The position numbers and the translations under genes were made by a program. A stretch of 64,000 nt of DNA from CAYQXJ01 sp964421565 (GTDB lineage Bacteria; Planctomycetota; Brocadiia; SM23-32), in NCBI GenBank assembly GCA_964421565.1, contig CAYQXJ010000017.1, forward strand, positions 12,226-76,225. Reading direction: 5' to 3'. Under the pieces are notes generated by a model. That model worked only from the letters and a program-made list of their open reading frames with translations, was not told the origin of the DNA and searched no databases. This document shows, one piece after another, positions 51,924-60,010 of this stretch. How positions within the stretch are numbered: the stretch's first letter is position 1; every line of letters starts with the position of its first letter.

Positions 51924-53618
51924 ATGGGCGCTTTGGGGCAGCTTAATGTGGGCATCGTTGGCGCCGCCGGGCGCGGCGCCGCTTTCCGCGATGCGCTCGA
52001 GGCCAACGGGGCGCGCGTGCACGCGGTCTGCGATGTCCGCCAGGAGGCGCTTGATGCCTGTGCTGAGCGCCTCGGTGCGCGGGAGAAGTACGCAGACTAC
52101 GTCGCAATGCTCCAGGGCTCGGAGCTGGACGCAGTGGTTATCGGCACGCCCATGCAGTTCCATGTGCCGCAGTCACTGATGGCCGTCAGCGAAGGCATTC
52201 ACGTGCTCTGCGAAGTTCCCGCCGGAGTCAGCGTCGAGGAGTGCCGGCAGCTCGTGCTCGCCTGCAACGAGAGCGACGCCGTGTACATGATGGCGGAGAA
52301 TTACACGTACATGCGCCCCAACGTAGCGGTGCGCGAGCTGGCTCGGGCGGGCCTGTTCGGCGAGGTGTTCTACGCTGAGGGCGAGTACCTGCACGAGCTG
52401 AAGGGCTTGAACGAGGTCACGAAATGGCGGCGCACCTGGCAGACCGGCATTGACGGCATCACCTACGGCACACACAGCCTGGGACCGATACTGCAGTGGA
52501 TGCAGCACGACCGAGTGGCGCACGTCTGCTGTGCCGGGGCGGGGCATCACTACCGCGACCCCCGCGGAGAGTTCTACCACGAGGAAAGCCCGGTCATGCT
52601 GTGCAAGACCGCCGGGGGCGCCCTCATCAAGATCCGCGTAGATATGGTGAGCGACCGCCCCCACGCCATGGCCAACTACCAGTTGCAAGGCACCGAAGGT
52701 GTCTATGAGTCCGGACGCGGCGGACCGGTCGACCGCGGCAAGATCTGGCTTCGGGCCCTGACCGAAAAGGTCCGCTGGTTCGACATGGATTCGTTCATGG
52801 AGATGAGCCCTCTGGCTCGGGAGCACATGCCCGAGGACTGGCTCGCGCCGCCCGAGGAGGCTCGACGGGCCGGCCATGGCGGAGGCGATTACTTCGAGGT
52901 GCTCGACTTCATGCGGGCCATTCGGGGCGAAGCCGCCTGCCCCATCGGCATTCACGAGGCGATGGACATGACGTTGCCGGGCCTCATCTCGCAGCGCTCA
53001 ATACGTCAGGACGGCCGTTGGCTGACCGTGCCCGACTCCCGGCAGTGGCGGCCCGGGCCGGCGCCAGCGCAGTTGCAGATGCTCTGGCCCTTGGCCCGAT
53101 TGAGCAGCCTGCCCGAGCCCAGAGCGCCAGAGGGTTACAGGCTGCGAACGTACCGCCCGTCCGACCAGCAGCAGTACCTGGCTTTGATGGAGAAGGCGGG
53201 CTTTGAGGGATGGGACGCAGGGCGCATGGAGAGTATGCGTCGCAGCCTGCTGCCGAACGGCTTGTTTGTCGCGGAGCATCGCCCTTCAAAGCGCATCGTG
53301 GCAACGGCCAACGCCAACCACGCCCCAAACGCGCTGCACCCGGAAGGGGGTGAGTTGGGCTGGGTGGCTGCCGACCCCGAGCATTCGGGCAAGGGGCTCG
53401 GCCTGGCATTGTCGGCCGCCGTGGTCAAGCGTTTTCTCAGCGCCGGCTTCAAACGCATATACCTGCAGACCGACGACTGGCGTCTGCCGGCTGTCAAGAC
53501 CTACCTGAAGCTTGGTTTTGTGCCGCTCTTGCACCGCGAAGACATGCCGGCAAGGTGGCGGGCCGTATGTGAGAAGCTGGACTGGCCGTTCACGCCCGGC
53601 GAGTGGCCGAGGGGGTGA
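51924..53618 (+). CDS. Gfo/Idh/MocA oxidoreductase fused to a GNAT acetyltransferase
   Basis: 564 residues, ATG 51924 after GAGAGGAG. Residues 1-360 are a Gfo/Idh/MocA dehydrogenase (NVGIVGAAGRGAAFRD; LCEVPAGVSVEECRQLV with the EKP lysine replaced by CEVPAG; MMAENYTYMRPN). After a 30-residue linker, residues about 395-560 are a GNAT acetyltransferase: GYRLRTYRPSDQQQYLALM and GELGWVAADPEHSGKGLG with the acetyl-CoA loop, then YLQTDDWRLPAVKTYLKLGF. The reading frame is continuous with no stop, so the fusion looks real. Confidence 0.85.
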   Translation: MGALGQLNVGIVGAAGRGAAFRDALEANGARVHAVCDVRQEALDACAERLGAREKYADYVAMLQGSELDAVVIGTPMQFHVPQSLMAVSEGIHVLCEVPAGVSVEECRQLVLACNESDAVYMMAENYTYMRPNVAVRELARAGLFGEVFYAEGEYLHELKGLNEVTKWRRTWQTGIDGITYGTHSLGPILQWMQHDRVAHVCCAGAGHHYRDPRGEFYHEESPVMLCKTAGGALIKIRVDMVSDRPHAMANYQLQGTEGVYESGRGGPVDRGKIWLRALTEKVRWFDMDSFMEMSPLAREHMPEDWLAPPEEARRAGHGGGDYFEVLDFMRAIRGEAACPIGIHEAMDMTLPGLISQRSIRQDGRWLTVPDSRQWRPGPAPAQLQMLWPLARLSSLPEPRAPEGYRLRTYRPSDQQQYLALMEKAGFEGWDAGRMESMRRSLLPNGLFVAEHRPSKRIVATANANHAPNALHPEGGELGWVAADPEHSGKGLGLALSAAVVKRFLSAGFKRIYLQTDDWRLPAVKTYLKLGFVPLLHREDMPARWRAVCEKLDWPFTPGEWPRG

Positions 53619-53634
53619 GCCCCCCAGGGGGGCT
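53618..53634. terminator. bidirectional hairpin between convergent genes
   Basis: Perfect AGCCCCCC/GGGGGGCT stem with one unpaired base, between the oxidoreductase-GNAT fusion and nadC. No T tract on either side, so its terminator role is inferred from position. Confidence 0.5.
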
Positions 53635-54502
53635 ATTCACTGACGGTCAGTGAGATGTCCAGCGCGGGGGCGGAATGCGTCAGGCAGCCCACAGCGATGC
53701 GGTCCACGCCGGCGGCGGCGTACTCCGCCACGTTGTCCAGGGCGATGCCACCGCTGGCTTCGAGCTGAGGGGCCCGTGTGGGCGAGCTTCTCTCCTTCAC
53801 CAGTTCAACGGCCTGGCGCACCTGGGCGGGCGTTAAGTTGTCCAGCATGATGATGTCCGGCGCGGCGACCAGCGCCGATTCAAGCTGGCTCAGGTCATCC
53901 ACCTCGACCTCGACGGCCAGGCCCGGCCATTCCTCACGCACGAGGAGCACAGCCTCGCGTATAGCTGCCGAGCGGTCGCCCTGCGGGGCTGTAAGCGCAA
54001 GGTGGTTGTCCTTGATCAACACCATCTCGCCGAGGTCCAAGCGATGATTGATGCCGCCGCCGCAGCGCACGGCGTACTTCTCCAGCCTGCGCCAGCCCGG
54101 GGTCGTCTTGCGCGTGTCATAGATGCGCGCCCCAGTGCCCTGCACCTTAGCGACGAACCTGGCGGTGAGGGTAGCGATGCCGCTCAGCCGCTGCAGGAAG
54201 TTGAGCATGGTTCGTTCGGCCGCCAGGATGGCGTGCGCCGAGCCGCGCATCGAGGCAAGCACGCAACCGCCTTCGACCGGGTCACCTTCACGCGCGTGCT
54301 GTCTGAACTCGACGCTGTCCTTGAACCGCTGCAGCATCCTGGCCGCCAGCGGCAACCCACAGACCACGCCGGGCTTACGACAGATCAGCTCGGCTGCGGC
54401 GTGTCGACGTCGAGCGATGAGGGCCAGGGTGGTCACGTCGTGACCCGCTTCATCTTCTGCCAGGGCCGCGTCCACCAGATAGTCGAATTCGTCCCAGTCC
54501 AT
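53633..54502 (-). CDS. nadC: nicotinate-nucleotide pyrophosphorylase (carboxylating)
   Basis: NAD synthesis: quinolinate + PRPP to nicotinate mononucleotide. 289 residues from ATG 54502, preceded by GGAGAT. Motifs: DVTTLALIARRRHAAAE, ERTMLNFLQRLSGIATLT, TGARIYDTRKTTPGWRRLEK and EVEVDDLSQLESAL...IMLDNL. ATG lies one base after the lipid-kinase-like stop, so the two are coupled. nadA and nadB are not here. Confidence 0.95.
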   Translation of the reverse strand: MDWDEFDYLVDAALAEDEAGHDVTTLALIARRRHAAAELICRKPGVVCGLPLAARMLQRFKDSVEFRQHAREGDPVEGGCVLASMRGSAHAILAAERTMLNFLQRLSGIATLTARFVAKVQGTGARIYDTRKTTPGWRRLEKYAVRCGGGINHRLDLGEMVLIKDNHLALTAPQGDRSAAIREAVLLVREEWPGLAVEVEVDDLSQLESALVAAPDIIMLDNLTPAQVRQAVELVKERSSPTRAPQLEASGGIALDNVAEYAAAGVDRIAVGCLTHSAPALDISLTVSE

Positions 54503-54503
54503 G

Positions 54504-55544
54504 TCATCTCCGTCCAGAGGGAAAGTCACAACCAGACACGGCCTTCGCCGCGGCCGGTTCGCGCCGGATGGGACGGAACGTATTTGGCACCAGCACACGA
54601 GCTCGCTGGGCTGCCAGCCTCACCGTAGCTGGCAGCACGCCGGCCGCCTCGCCGTCGATCTGGTACGGCACCCCCTCCTTGTCGGCGCTAAGCGCCACAC
54701 TCCGCCCACGAGCGTAGCGCACTTGCCGGCTCTGATGCAAGGCCCGCAGGATTGCCGCCAACGCCACGCTCGCCATTTTCGGCAGACTGTTGACCCTCAC
54801 GGCCATCACGTCCAGCAGACCGTCGTTCGGCGCGGCGCCGGGCGCCATCTCTATCGGCCCGCCGTAGCTGTGCGTGTTGGCCACGGTCACCTGGTGCACT
54901 GCGCAGGCAAGGGGCTGACCATCCACGCAGATGCACACCTCGTGCCTGGGCAGTGGCAACACCGCACGCAGTATGTGAGGCAGGTAGTGGAGCTGGGTTA
55001 GCGTCTGCCCTCGTGCCCGTGTTATGCACCGGACCACTTCCCCGTCAATGCCCGCGCCGAAGACGCTGATGAAACGCCGCCCGTTACAGGTTGCCACGTC
55101 CAGGGGCACCGTGCCGGCGGAGGCCATCTGTTCAGCAGCACCGGCAGGGGAGTGGCGCATGCCGAGCTCCTTGGCCAACACGTTCCCGGTGCCGGCGGGC
55201 ACGATGCCCAGAACCGTCTTCCCCAGGTCGGCGCCGTTCAGTATCTCGTTAAAAGTCCCGTCCCCCCCGACCGCCACAATCAGCGAACCTTTCGAGACTT
55301 CGCCAGCAACCTGCTGCGCCTGGCCCGGTTCCCCCGTGCAGAGCAAGTCCGCACGGCAGCCTTCCCTGCGCAGAATGCGCTTCAGGGCCGCGGCCTTGCG
55401 CGCCGCACGGCCCCCGCCGCTGGTAGGGTTGGCTACCAGCAACACGCTTCGGAAACGCTTCAGTGTGTGCATGAGCTGCTTGCGAAAGGGGGAAGCGGGG
55501 AAGAAGCCGAGGCACCATGAATATAGCAGGCCGATCAGCCGCAC
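54504..55544 (-). CDS. diacylglycerol-kinase-fold lipid kinase-like protein (YegS/LCB5 family)
   Basis: Frame opens at GTG 55544 (346 residues); similarity begins at LLVANPTSGGGRAARK, so ATG 55472 is also possible. Nucleotide-binding GGDGTFNEILNGA and VPAGTGNVLAKELGM and the C-terminal NDGLLDVMAVR are diagnostic. It phosphorylates a lipid or sphingoid-type alcohol; substrate unassigned. Ends one base before nadC starts. Confidence 0.85.
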   Translation of the reverse strand: MRLIGLLYSWCLGFFPASPFRKQLMHTLKRFRSVLLVANPTSGGGRAARKAAALKRILRREGCRADLLCTGEPGQAQQVAGEVSKGSLIVAVGGDGTFNEILNGADLGKTVLGIVPAGTGNVLAKELGMRHSPAGAAEQMASAGTVPLDVATCNGRRFISVFGAGIDGEVVRCITRARGQTLTQLHYLPHILRAVLPLPRHEVCICVDGQPLACAVHQVTVANTHSYGGPIEMAPGAAPNDGLLDVMAVRVNSLPKMASVALAAILRALHQSRQVRYARGRSVALSADKEGVPYQIDGEAAGVLPATVRLAAQRARVLVPNTFRPIRREPAAAKAVSGCDFPSGRR

Positions 55545-55858
55545 GGCAAGGACGTGCCAATCGGTGGCGTAGCGGTGTTATACGCCTTTTGACCATGCGG
55601 TGAGCGGGAGCCTCGCTGTGTCGCGGCGGCGGGGGCGCGGTCCGGGGGGCATGCCTTCCTCCCCCGCGGGGCATATGCACAAGCAACGGGGCTGCCGCTT
55701 CGTTGCGACGCCGGCGCACCTCGAACGCCGCTCGTCCTCACGCGGAACTAACACGCCGTGACAGGAAGCCTTGCTCCATATATGCTATCATGCGATCTTC
55801 GCCTACTATCTGGCTGCCCCGGTTTGGGTCATCTACTCTCCATTCGCAGAAAAAGACG
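55545..55858. other. spacer upstream of the alkaline phosphatase
   Basis: About 310 bases, holding a plus-strand promoter candidate (GTGACA 55758-55763, 17 bases, TATGCT 55781-55786). No other feature recognised; no clear phosphate-box repeats. Confidence 0.4.
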
Positions 55859-57253
55859 ATGAAGATGAAGAAGATCAGAAGCATTGAGCGCATGTTCCCG
55901 GTGGCGGGGGTCGTGCTGGCCCTCTTGTGCAGTCTGGTTTCAGCTGATCAGTCCCAGCCGCAGGCGGCTCCCCCGCGCAATATCATCGTTATGATCGCGG
56001 ACGGCTGTGGGTATAACCACGTGCAGGCCACCGACCTTTACGAGCACGGCCGCCTCAACAGCCAGTGCTACCACAGCTTCCCCGTCCGTTACGGGTTGGC
56101 CACCTACTCCACGAACGGCCACGGATATGCCCCCGACCAGGCGTGGACTGATCCGGACTACATCCGTGAAGGGGCCACGGACTCCGCCGCGGCTGCGACA
56201 GCCATCTCGAGCGGTGTGCGCACGTACAACGGCGCCATCGGCGTCGGGGCGGACGGCAAGGCGGTTGTCCACGCGATCGAAGTGGCTGAGAAGGGAGGCA
56301 AAGCCACGGGCGTTGTCACCACAGTGCAGCTCAGCCACGCCACGCCGGCGGGCTTCGTGGCGCATAACCCGAGCCGGAACAACTACGAGCAGATCGCGCA
56401 GCAGATGGTGGAGCGCTCGGCCGTGGACGTGATAATGGGCTGCGGCCACCCTGAGTACGACAACGACGGGCGCCCCCTCGAGGAACCGCGCTACCGGTTC
56501 GTCGGCGGACCCCAGCAGTGGCGGGCGCTCTCGGGCGGCTTGGCCGGCTGGGGTGTCGACGCCGACCACAACGGCTGGCTGGACGATCCTTGGGTAATTA
56601 TTGAGACACGGGCCGACTTCCGGGCGCTCGCCGACGGTCCCACGCCGAAGCGTGTCTTCGGCGTGGCCCGAAGGCACACCACGCTCCAGTATCGCCGCAG
56701 CGGCGACTCGAAGGAGCCCTACGACGTGCCCTTCACCGAGTCGGCGCCCACCTTGAAGGAGATGACGGCGGCCGCCATCAACTGCCTTGACGACGATCCC
56801 GAGGGCTTCTTCCTCATGGTCGAGGGAGGCGCCATCGACTGGGCCGGGCACGGTAACAACGGGCCGCGCCTGATCGAGGAGATGGCCGACTTCAACGACG
56901 CCGTGGAGGCCGCAGTCGCGTGGGTTGAGGAGAATAGCAACTGGAATGAGACACTGCTGATCGTGACCTCCGACCATGAGACGGGCTACCTCACGCGCGG
57001 GGCGGCGGAGGGAGAGGGCACGCCCCCCGTGGACGAACCGCTGCAGAGCAACGGCCGCGGCCAGATGCCGGCAATGTCCTGGCACAGTGGCCATCACACC
57101 AACAGCCTCGTGCCCCTCTACGCGAAGGGGGCGGGGGCGTCGCAGCTGGTAGACTACGTCGAGGGGACCGACCCCCGGCGCGGTGCGTACGTCAGCAACC
57201 CCGGGCTTGGGCAGCTGCTGTACAGCCTCCTTGGGGCGGACCAGCAGGATTGA
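55859..57253 (+). CDS. secreted alkaline phosphatase (PhoA family)
   Basis: 464 residues. ATG 55859; upstream frame 55703 is not coding. Signal peptide KKIRSIERMFPVAGVVLALLCSLVS. Phosphomonoesterase with the PhoA nucleophile region EGATDSAAAATAISSG (Ser), metal ligands IVMIADGCGYNH, VEGGAIDWAGHGN, TSDHETGYLTRG and WHSGHHTNSLVPLY. It would release phosphate outside the cytoplasmic membrane. The next gene has its own promoter overlapping this stop codon. Confidence 0.92.
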   Translation: MKMKKIRSIERMFPVAGVVLALLCSLVSADQSQPQAAPPRNIIVMIADGCGYNHVQATDLYEHGRLNSQCYHSFPVRYGLATYSTNGHGYAPDQAWTDPDYIREGATDSAAAATAISSGVRTYNGAIGVGADGKAVVHAIEVAEKGGKATGVVTTVQLSHATPAGFVAHNPSRNNYEQIAQQMVERSAVDVIMGCGHPEYDNDGRPLEEPRYRFVGGPQQWRALSGGLAGWGVDADHNGWLDDPWVIIETRADFRALADGPTPKRVFGVARRHTTLQYRRSGDSKEPYDVPFTESAPTLKEMTAAAINCLDDDPEGFFLMVEGGAIDWAGHGNNGPRLIEEMADFNDAVEAAVAWVEENSNWNETLLIVTSDHETGYLTRGAAEGEGTPPVDEPLQSNGRGQMPAMSWHSGHHTNSLVPLYAKGAGASQLVDYVEGTDPRRGAYVSNPGLGQLLYSLLGADQQD

Positions 57254-57278
57254 CGGCTGCGTCGGCGTGGCGTACACT
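57250..57278 (+). promoter_or_regulatory. promoter of the lipoprotein gene
   Basis: TTGACG (57250-57255), 17 bases, TACACT (57273-57278). The -35 overlaps the phoA-type stop codon. ATG 57325 is 47 bases downstream. Confidence 0.6.
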
Positions 57279-57324
57279 GGCCTTGTGGGTCCATGCTGTT
57301 CCATGCGAGGAAGGAAGTGATGCC

Positions 57325-57792
57325 ATGGCGAAGACGAAGATAGGGCTGCCCGTGCTGCTGGCTTTCGGGCTGTTGATGGGGGCGGCCGGCTGTGCGAGCA
57401 GCCTCTCCCCGGATGTCTACAGCCGTGACCAGGCACGCCAGGTGCAGAGGGTGCGCGAGGGCGAAGTAGTGATGGTGCGCGATGTGCAGATTGAGGGCAC
57501 CAAATCCGGCGTCGGCGCCATCGCCGGCGGCGTGCTTGGCTTCGCAGTTGGCCAGACGGTCGGCAGTGGCTCGGGGCGGACGTTGGCGGGCGCGGCTGGC
57601 GCTGTTGGTGGCGCTGCCGCCGGAACGGCCGCCGAGGAGGGCATAACGCGCCAACGGGGAGTTGAAATCACCGTTGAACTCGCCGACGGTGAGGTCGTCA
57701 GTATCGTGCAGGCGGCCGACCGCCAGTACCAGGAGGGGGACAAGGTGAAGGTGCTGATCCGGGCCGATGGGGGGGCGCGCGTAATCCAATGA
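57325..57792 (+). CDS. glycine-zipper outer-membrane lipoprotein
   Basis: 155 residues, ATG 57325 after AGGAAGGAAG; the frame from 57250 is not used. Lipobox LMGAAGC gives a lipid-modified cysteine near residue 23. Residues 60-100 are glycine-zipper repeats (VGAIAGGVLGFAVGQTVG, LAGAAGAVGGAAAGTA), as in SlyB/Pcp-type 17-kDa surface antigens, and the C-terminus (GVEITVELADGEVVSIVQ) is a small beta domain. Structural envelope protein; role otherwise unknown. Confidence 0.85.
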   Translation: MAKTKIGLPVLLAFGLLMGAAGCASSLSPDVYSRDQARQVQRVREGEVVMVRDVQIEGTKSGVGAIAGGVLGFAVGQTVGSGSGRTLAGAAGAVGGAAAGTAAEEGITRQRGVEITVELADGEVVSIVQAADRQYQEGDKVKVLIRADGGARVIQ

Positions 57793-57823
57793 CTGTCCAC
57801 CGCCTGCGGCGCACAATGCAGGA

Positions 57824-57900
57824 TGGTGGGCGGACCGGGACTCGAACCCGGAACCTCCTGCTTGTAAGGCAGGCGCTCTGGCCGACTGAGCTATCCGCCC
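57824..57900 (-). tRNA. tRNA-Val (anticodon UAC)
   Basis: 77 bases including an encoded CCA. Acceptor stem GGGCGGA/TCCGCCC, D arm TAGCTCAGTCGG-CCAGAG, anticodon stem CCTGC/GCAGG with loop CTTACAA (anticodon TAC), T arm with GGTTCGAGTCC, discriminator A. It reads GUA/GUG valine codons. Transcribed leftward from its own promoter. Confidence 0.97.
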
Positions 57901-57913
57901 GGACTGGACTTCC

Positions 57914-57942
57914 AGACTATCGCCCTCATCCCGCATCGTCAA
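57914..57942 (-). promoter_or_regulatory. tRNA-Val promoter
   Basis: Minus strand TTGACG (57937-57942), 17 bases, TAGTCT (57914-57919), 13 bases before the tRNA 5' end. Confidence 0.55.
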
Positions 57943-58092
57943 GCAGCATGGTCGACTGGCGCCGCCGTGCCGATGTGGCGGGACGGGTTGTGCCCTGCCC
58001 CGAGGCGGCAACTGTATGTGCGACGGAGCATTAAGTTCTGTGCTGGATGGCCTTCGCTTCCAGATTCGGACGCCGCATTCTAGACTTCGCAA

Positions 58093-58121
58093 TTGCTCTG
58101 CGGACCCCGGTCGGTTACTCT
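58093..58121 (+). promoter_or_regulatory. promoter of the suf-like pair
   Basis: TTGCTC (58093-58098), 17 bases, TACTCT (58116-58121); ATG 58158 is 36 bases downstream. Confidence 0.5.
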
Positions 58122-58157
58122 TGCCCCGTACAGCGCGCGAGAGAGAGAGCGGGAATC

Positions 58158-58886
58158 ATGGCGCTTCTGGATGTCGAGAACCTGAGTCTGAGCTTCGACG
58201 GCAGTCACATTCTGCGCGGTATCAGCGTGCATGTGGAGCAGGAGGCCATTCACGCCGTAGTGGGGCCGAACGGTGCCGGCAAAACCACGCTGGCCTCGGT
58301 GATCATGGGCTTGCCGGGCTATGAGCCTGAGAGCGGACGAATGGCATTCCGCGGGCGTGACCTGAACGGCCTGCCGATCAACGAGCGTGCCCGGCTCGGG
58401 TTGAGCCTCGCCTGGCAGGAACCGGCGCGCTTTGAGGGCCTGACCGTGCGCGAGTTTCTCAGCGTCGGTGCCGCTGATGGCAGCGAGCAGTCGCTTCGGA
58501 ACGCGTTGGATGCCGTGGCCCTGGATCCCGACCTTTACCTGGAGCGGGCTGTGGATACCGGGTTGAGCGGCGGAGAGCGCAAGAGGGTCGAGCTCGCCAG
58601 CATCGCCGTGATGGAGCCCCGCCTGGTCATCCTCGATGAGCCGGACTCGGGGATCGACGTAGAGGCGCTACGCGCGATATTCGACCTGCTGGAAGCGATG
58701 CGGGCCCGGGGCAGCAGCGTGCTGCTGGTCACCCACAGCGCCGAGGTGCTCGTGCGTGCTGACACCGCGACCCTGGTCTGCTGCGGCAAGGATGTGGACC
58801 GGGGACCGTCGGAGAGGATACAGGCTTACTTCCGCGAGAAGTGCATACCCTGCGAAATACACAACCCAGATCTCGTGGAGAGCTGA
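58158..58886 (+). CDS. sufC: SufC-type Fe-S assembly ATPase
   Basis: 242 residues, ATG 58158 (the frame from 58047 has no family similarity). ABC ATPase fold: Walker A GPNGAGKTTLASVIMG, signature LSGGERKRVELA, Walker B PRLVILDEPDSGIDV, H-loop LLVTHSAEV. It energises Fe-S assembly on its SufB/D partner, whose start overlaps this stop by one base. No sufS, sufU or iscU follows. Confidence 0.93.
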   Translation: MALLDVENLSLSFDGSHILRGISVHVEQEAIHAVVGPNGAGKTTLASVIMGLPGYEPESGRMAFRGRDLNGLPINERARLGLSLAWQEPARFEGLTVREFLSVGAADGSEQSLRNALDAVALDPDLYLERAVDTGLSGGERKRVELASIAVMEPRLVILDEPDSGIDVEALRAIFDLLEAMRARGSSVLLVTHSAEVLVRADTATLVCCGKDVDRGPSERIQAYFREKCIPCEIHNPDLVES

Positions 58887-59833
58887 TGATGGCGTCCGAA
58901 TACGAGATGATGGTCGGCCTGTATGAGGACCTGGGGCAGGACGCGCAGGCCTTTGCTGATACAGATGTTGCTCACCTCGTCATCCATGAGAATAAGGTCA
59001 TCGGGGCCAACCTGGTTCCCGGTTTCGAGGCGGAGGTGGACTCGCTTGATGACGGGGTAGCCGTGCGAGCGGTCGTCGAACCAGGCGCCCGCATCGAGAG
59101 GCAGGTCCACATGTGCTTCGGGGTGCTGCCCGAAGAGGGCATGCAGCGCATTCTGCTGGATGTGGCGGTGCGTCAGGACTCCGCCGTCAACATCCTGGCC
59201 CACTGCATGTTCCCCAATGCAGTCGACGTCACGCACCGCATGGACGCGCAGATCCGGGTCGAAGCCGGCGCCTCTTACCGTTATTTCGAGCGCCACGTCC
59301 ACGGTGAGAGCGGGGGCGTGCTGGTGGTGCCCAGGGCGAAGGTGCGGCTGAAGGAGGGCGCGAGCTTTGAGACCGAGTTCGAGCTGGTCAGTGGGCGCGT
59401 GGGGCGGATCGACATCGACTACGAGACCTGGTGTGACGCCCGGAGCCGCATGAAGATGACCGCCCGCGTGTCCGGGCGCGAGGATGATGAGATCAACGTG
59501 CGTGAGATCGGGCACCTGGAGGGCGAGGAATCAGCCGGAGTGTTGCTCAGCCGGATCGCCGTCCGAGACCGCGCCACCGCCGATGTCTACAATGAACTGA
59601 CGGCCTACGCCCCTCACGCGACGGGGCACGTGGACTGCAAGGAGATAGTGCAAGGACAGGCGCGCGCGGCTGCTACGCCCGTGGTAGACGTTCGCCATCC
59701 CCTGGCACGCGTCACGCACGAGGCGGCCATCGGCAGCGTCGACAGCAAGCAGCTTCAAACCCTGATGGCTCGTGGCATGTCCGAGGAGGAAGCTGTGGAA
59801 CTCATCATACGCGGGCTGCTTCGTAAGCACTGA
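58886..59833 (+). CDS. SufB/SufD-family Fe-S scaffold protein
   Basis: 315 residues; ATG 58886 or 58889, the first overlapping the sufC stop. Beta-helix core of the SufBD family with the C-terminal landmarks NELTAYAPHATGHVDCKEI, TPVVDVRHPLARVTHEAAIG and RGMSEEEAVELIIRGLL, which are typical SufB/D motifs (THEAAIG, S..E..L...G). At 315 residues it is shorter than SufB and SufD (about 420-480) because the N-terminal extension is small. Together with sufC it makes a two-gene system. Confidence 0.88.
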   Translation: MMASEYEMMVGLYEDLGQDAQAFADTDVAHLVIHENKVIGANLVPGFEAEVDSLDDGVAVRAVVEPGARIERQVHMCFGVLPEEGMQRILLDVAVRQDSAVNILAHCMFPNAVDVTHRMDAQIRVEAGASYRYFERHVHGESGGVLVVPRAKVRLKEGASFETEFELVSGRVGRIDIDYETWCDARSRMKMTARVSGREDDEINVREIGHLEGEESAGVLLSRIAVRDRATADVYNELTAYAPHATGHVDCKEIVQGQARAAATPVVDVRHPLARVTHEAAIGSVDSKQLQTLMARGMSEEEAVELIIRGLLRKH

Positions 59834-60010
59834 CCGGCCGGCGCGCCCGCTGGGGGCGCGCGCCGCTGCTCCGGCAGACTGGCGGGCCCCGCAATTCCAG
59901 GAAAGTTCCTTTGCGTTTTTCGGCAGGCTCGCTACCATGGCGCCGCAGAGTTCCGATGGTACACTGGAATGACAGCCGCCCCCATCCCGTCTCATAGAAG
60001 GAACCCCACC
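59834..60010. other. spacer with GC-rich hairpin after the suf pair
   Basis: Inverted repeat GGCGCGC/GCGCGCC near 59838-59863 follows the SufB/D stop by a few bases and may terminate transcription, but lacks a T run. A TACACT block (59960-59965) has no convincing -35. Confidence 0.35.

Noticed and set aside
55940..57436. 498-residue minus-strand frame over the alkaline phosphatase
   Set aside because: Antisense; the plus strand has the PhoA active site and a signal peptide.
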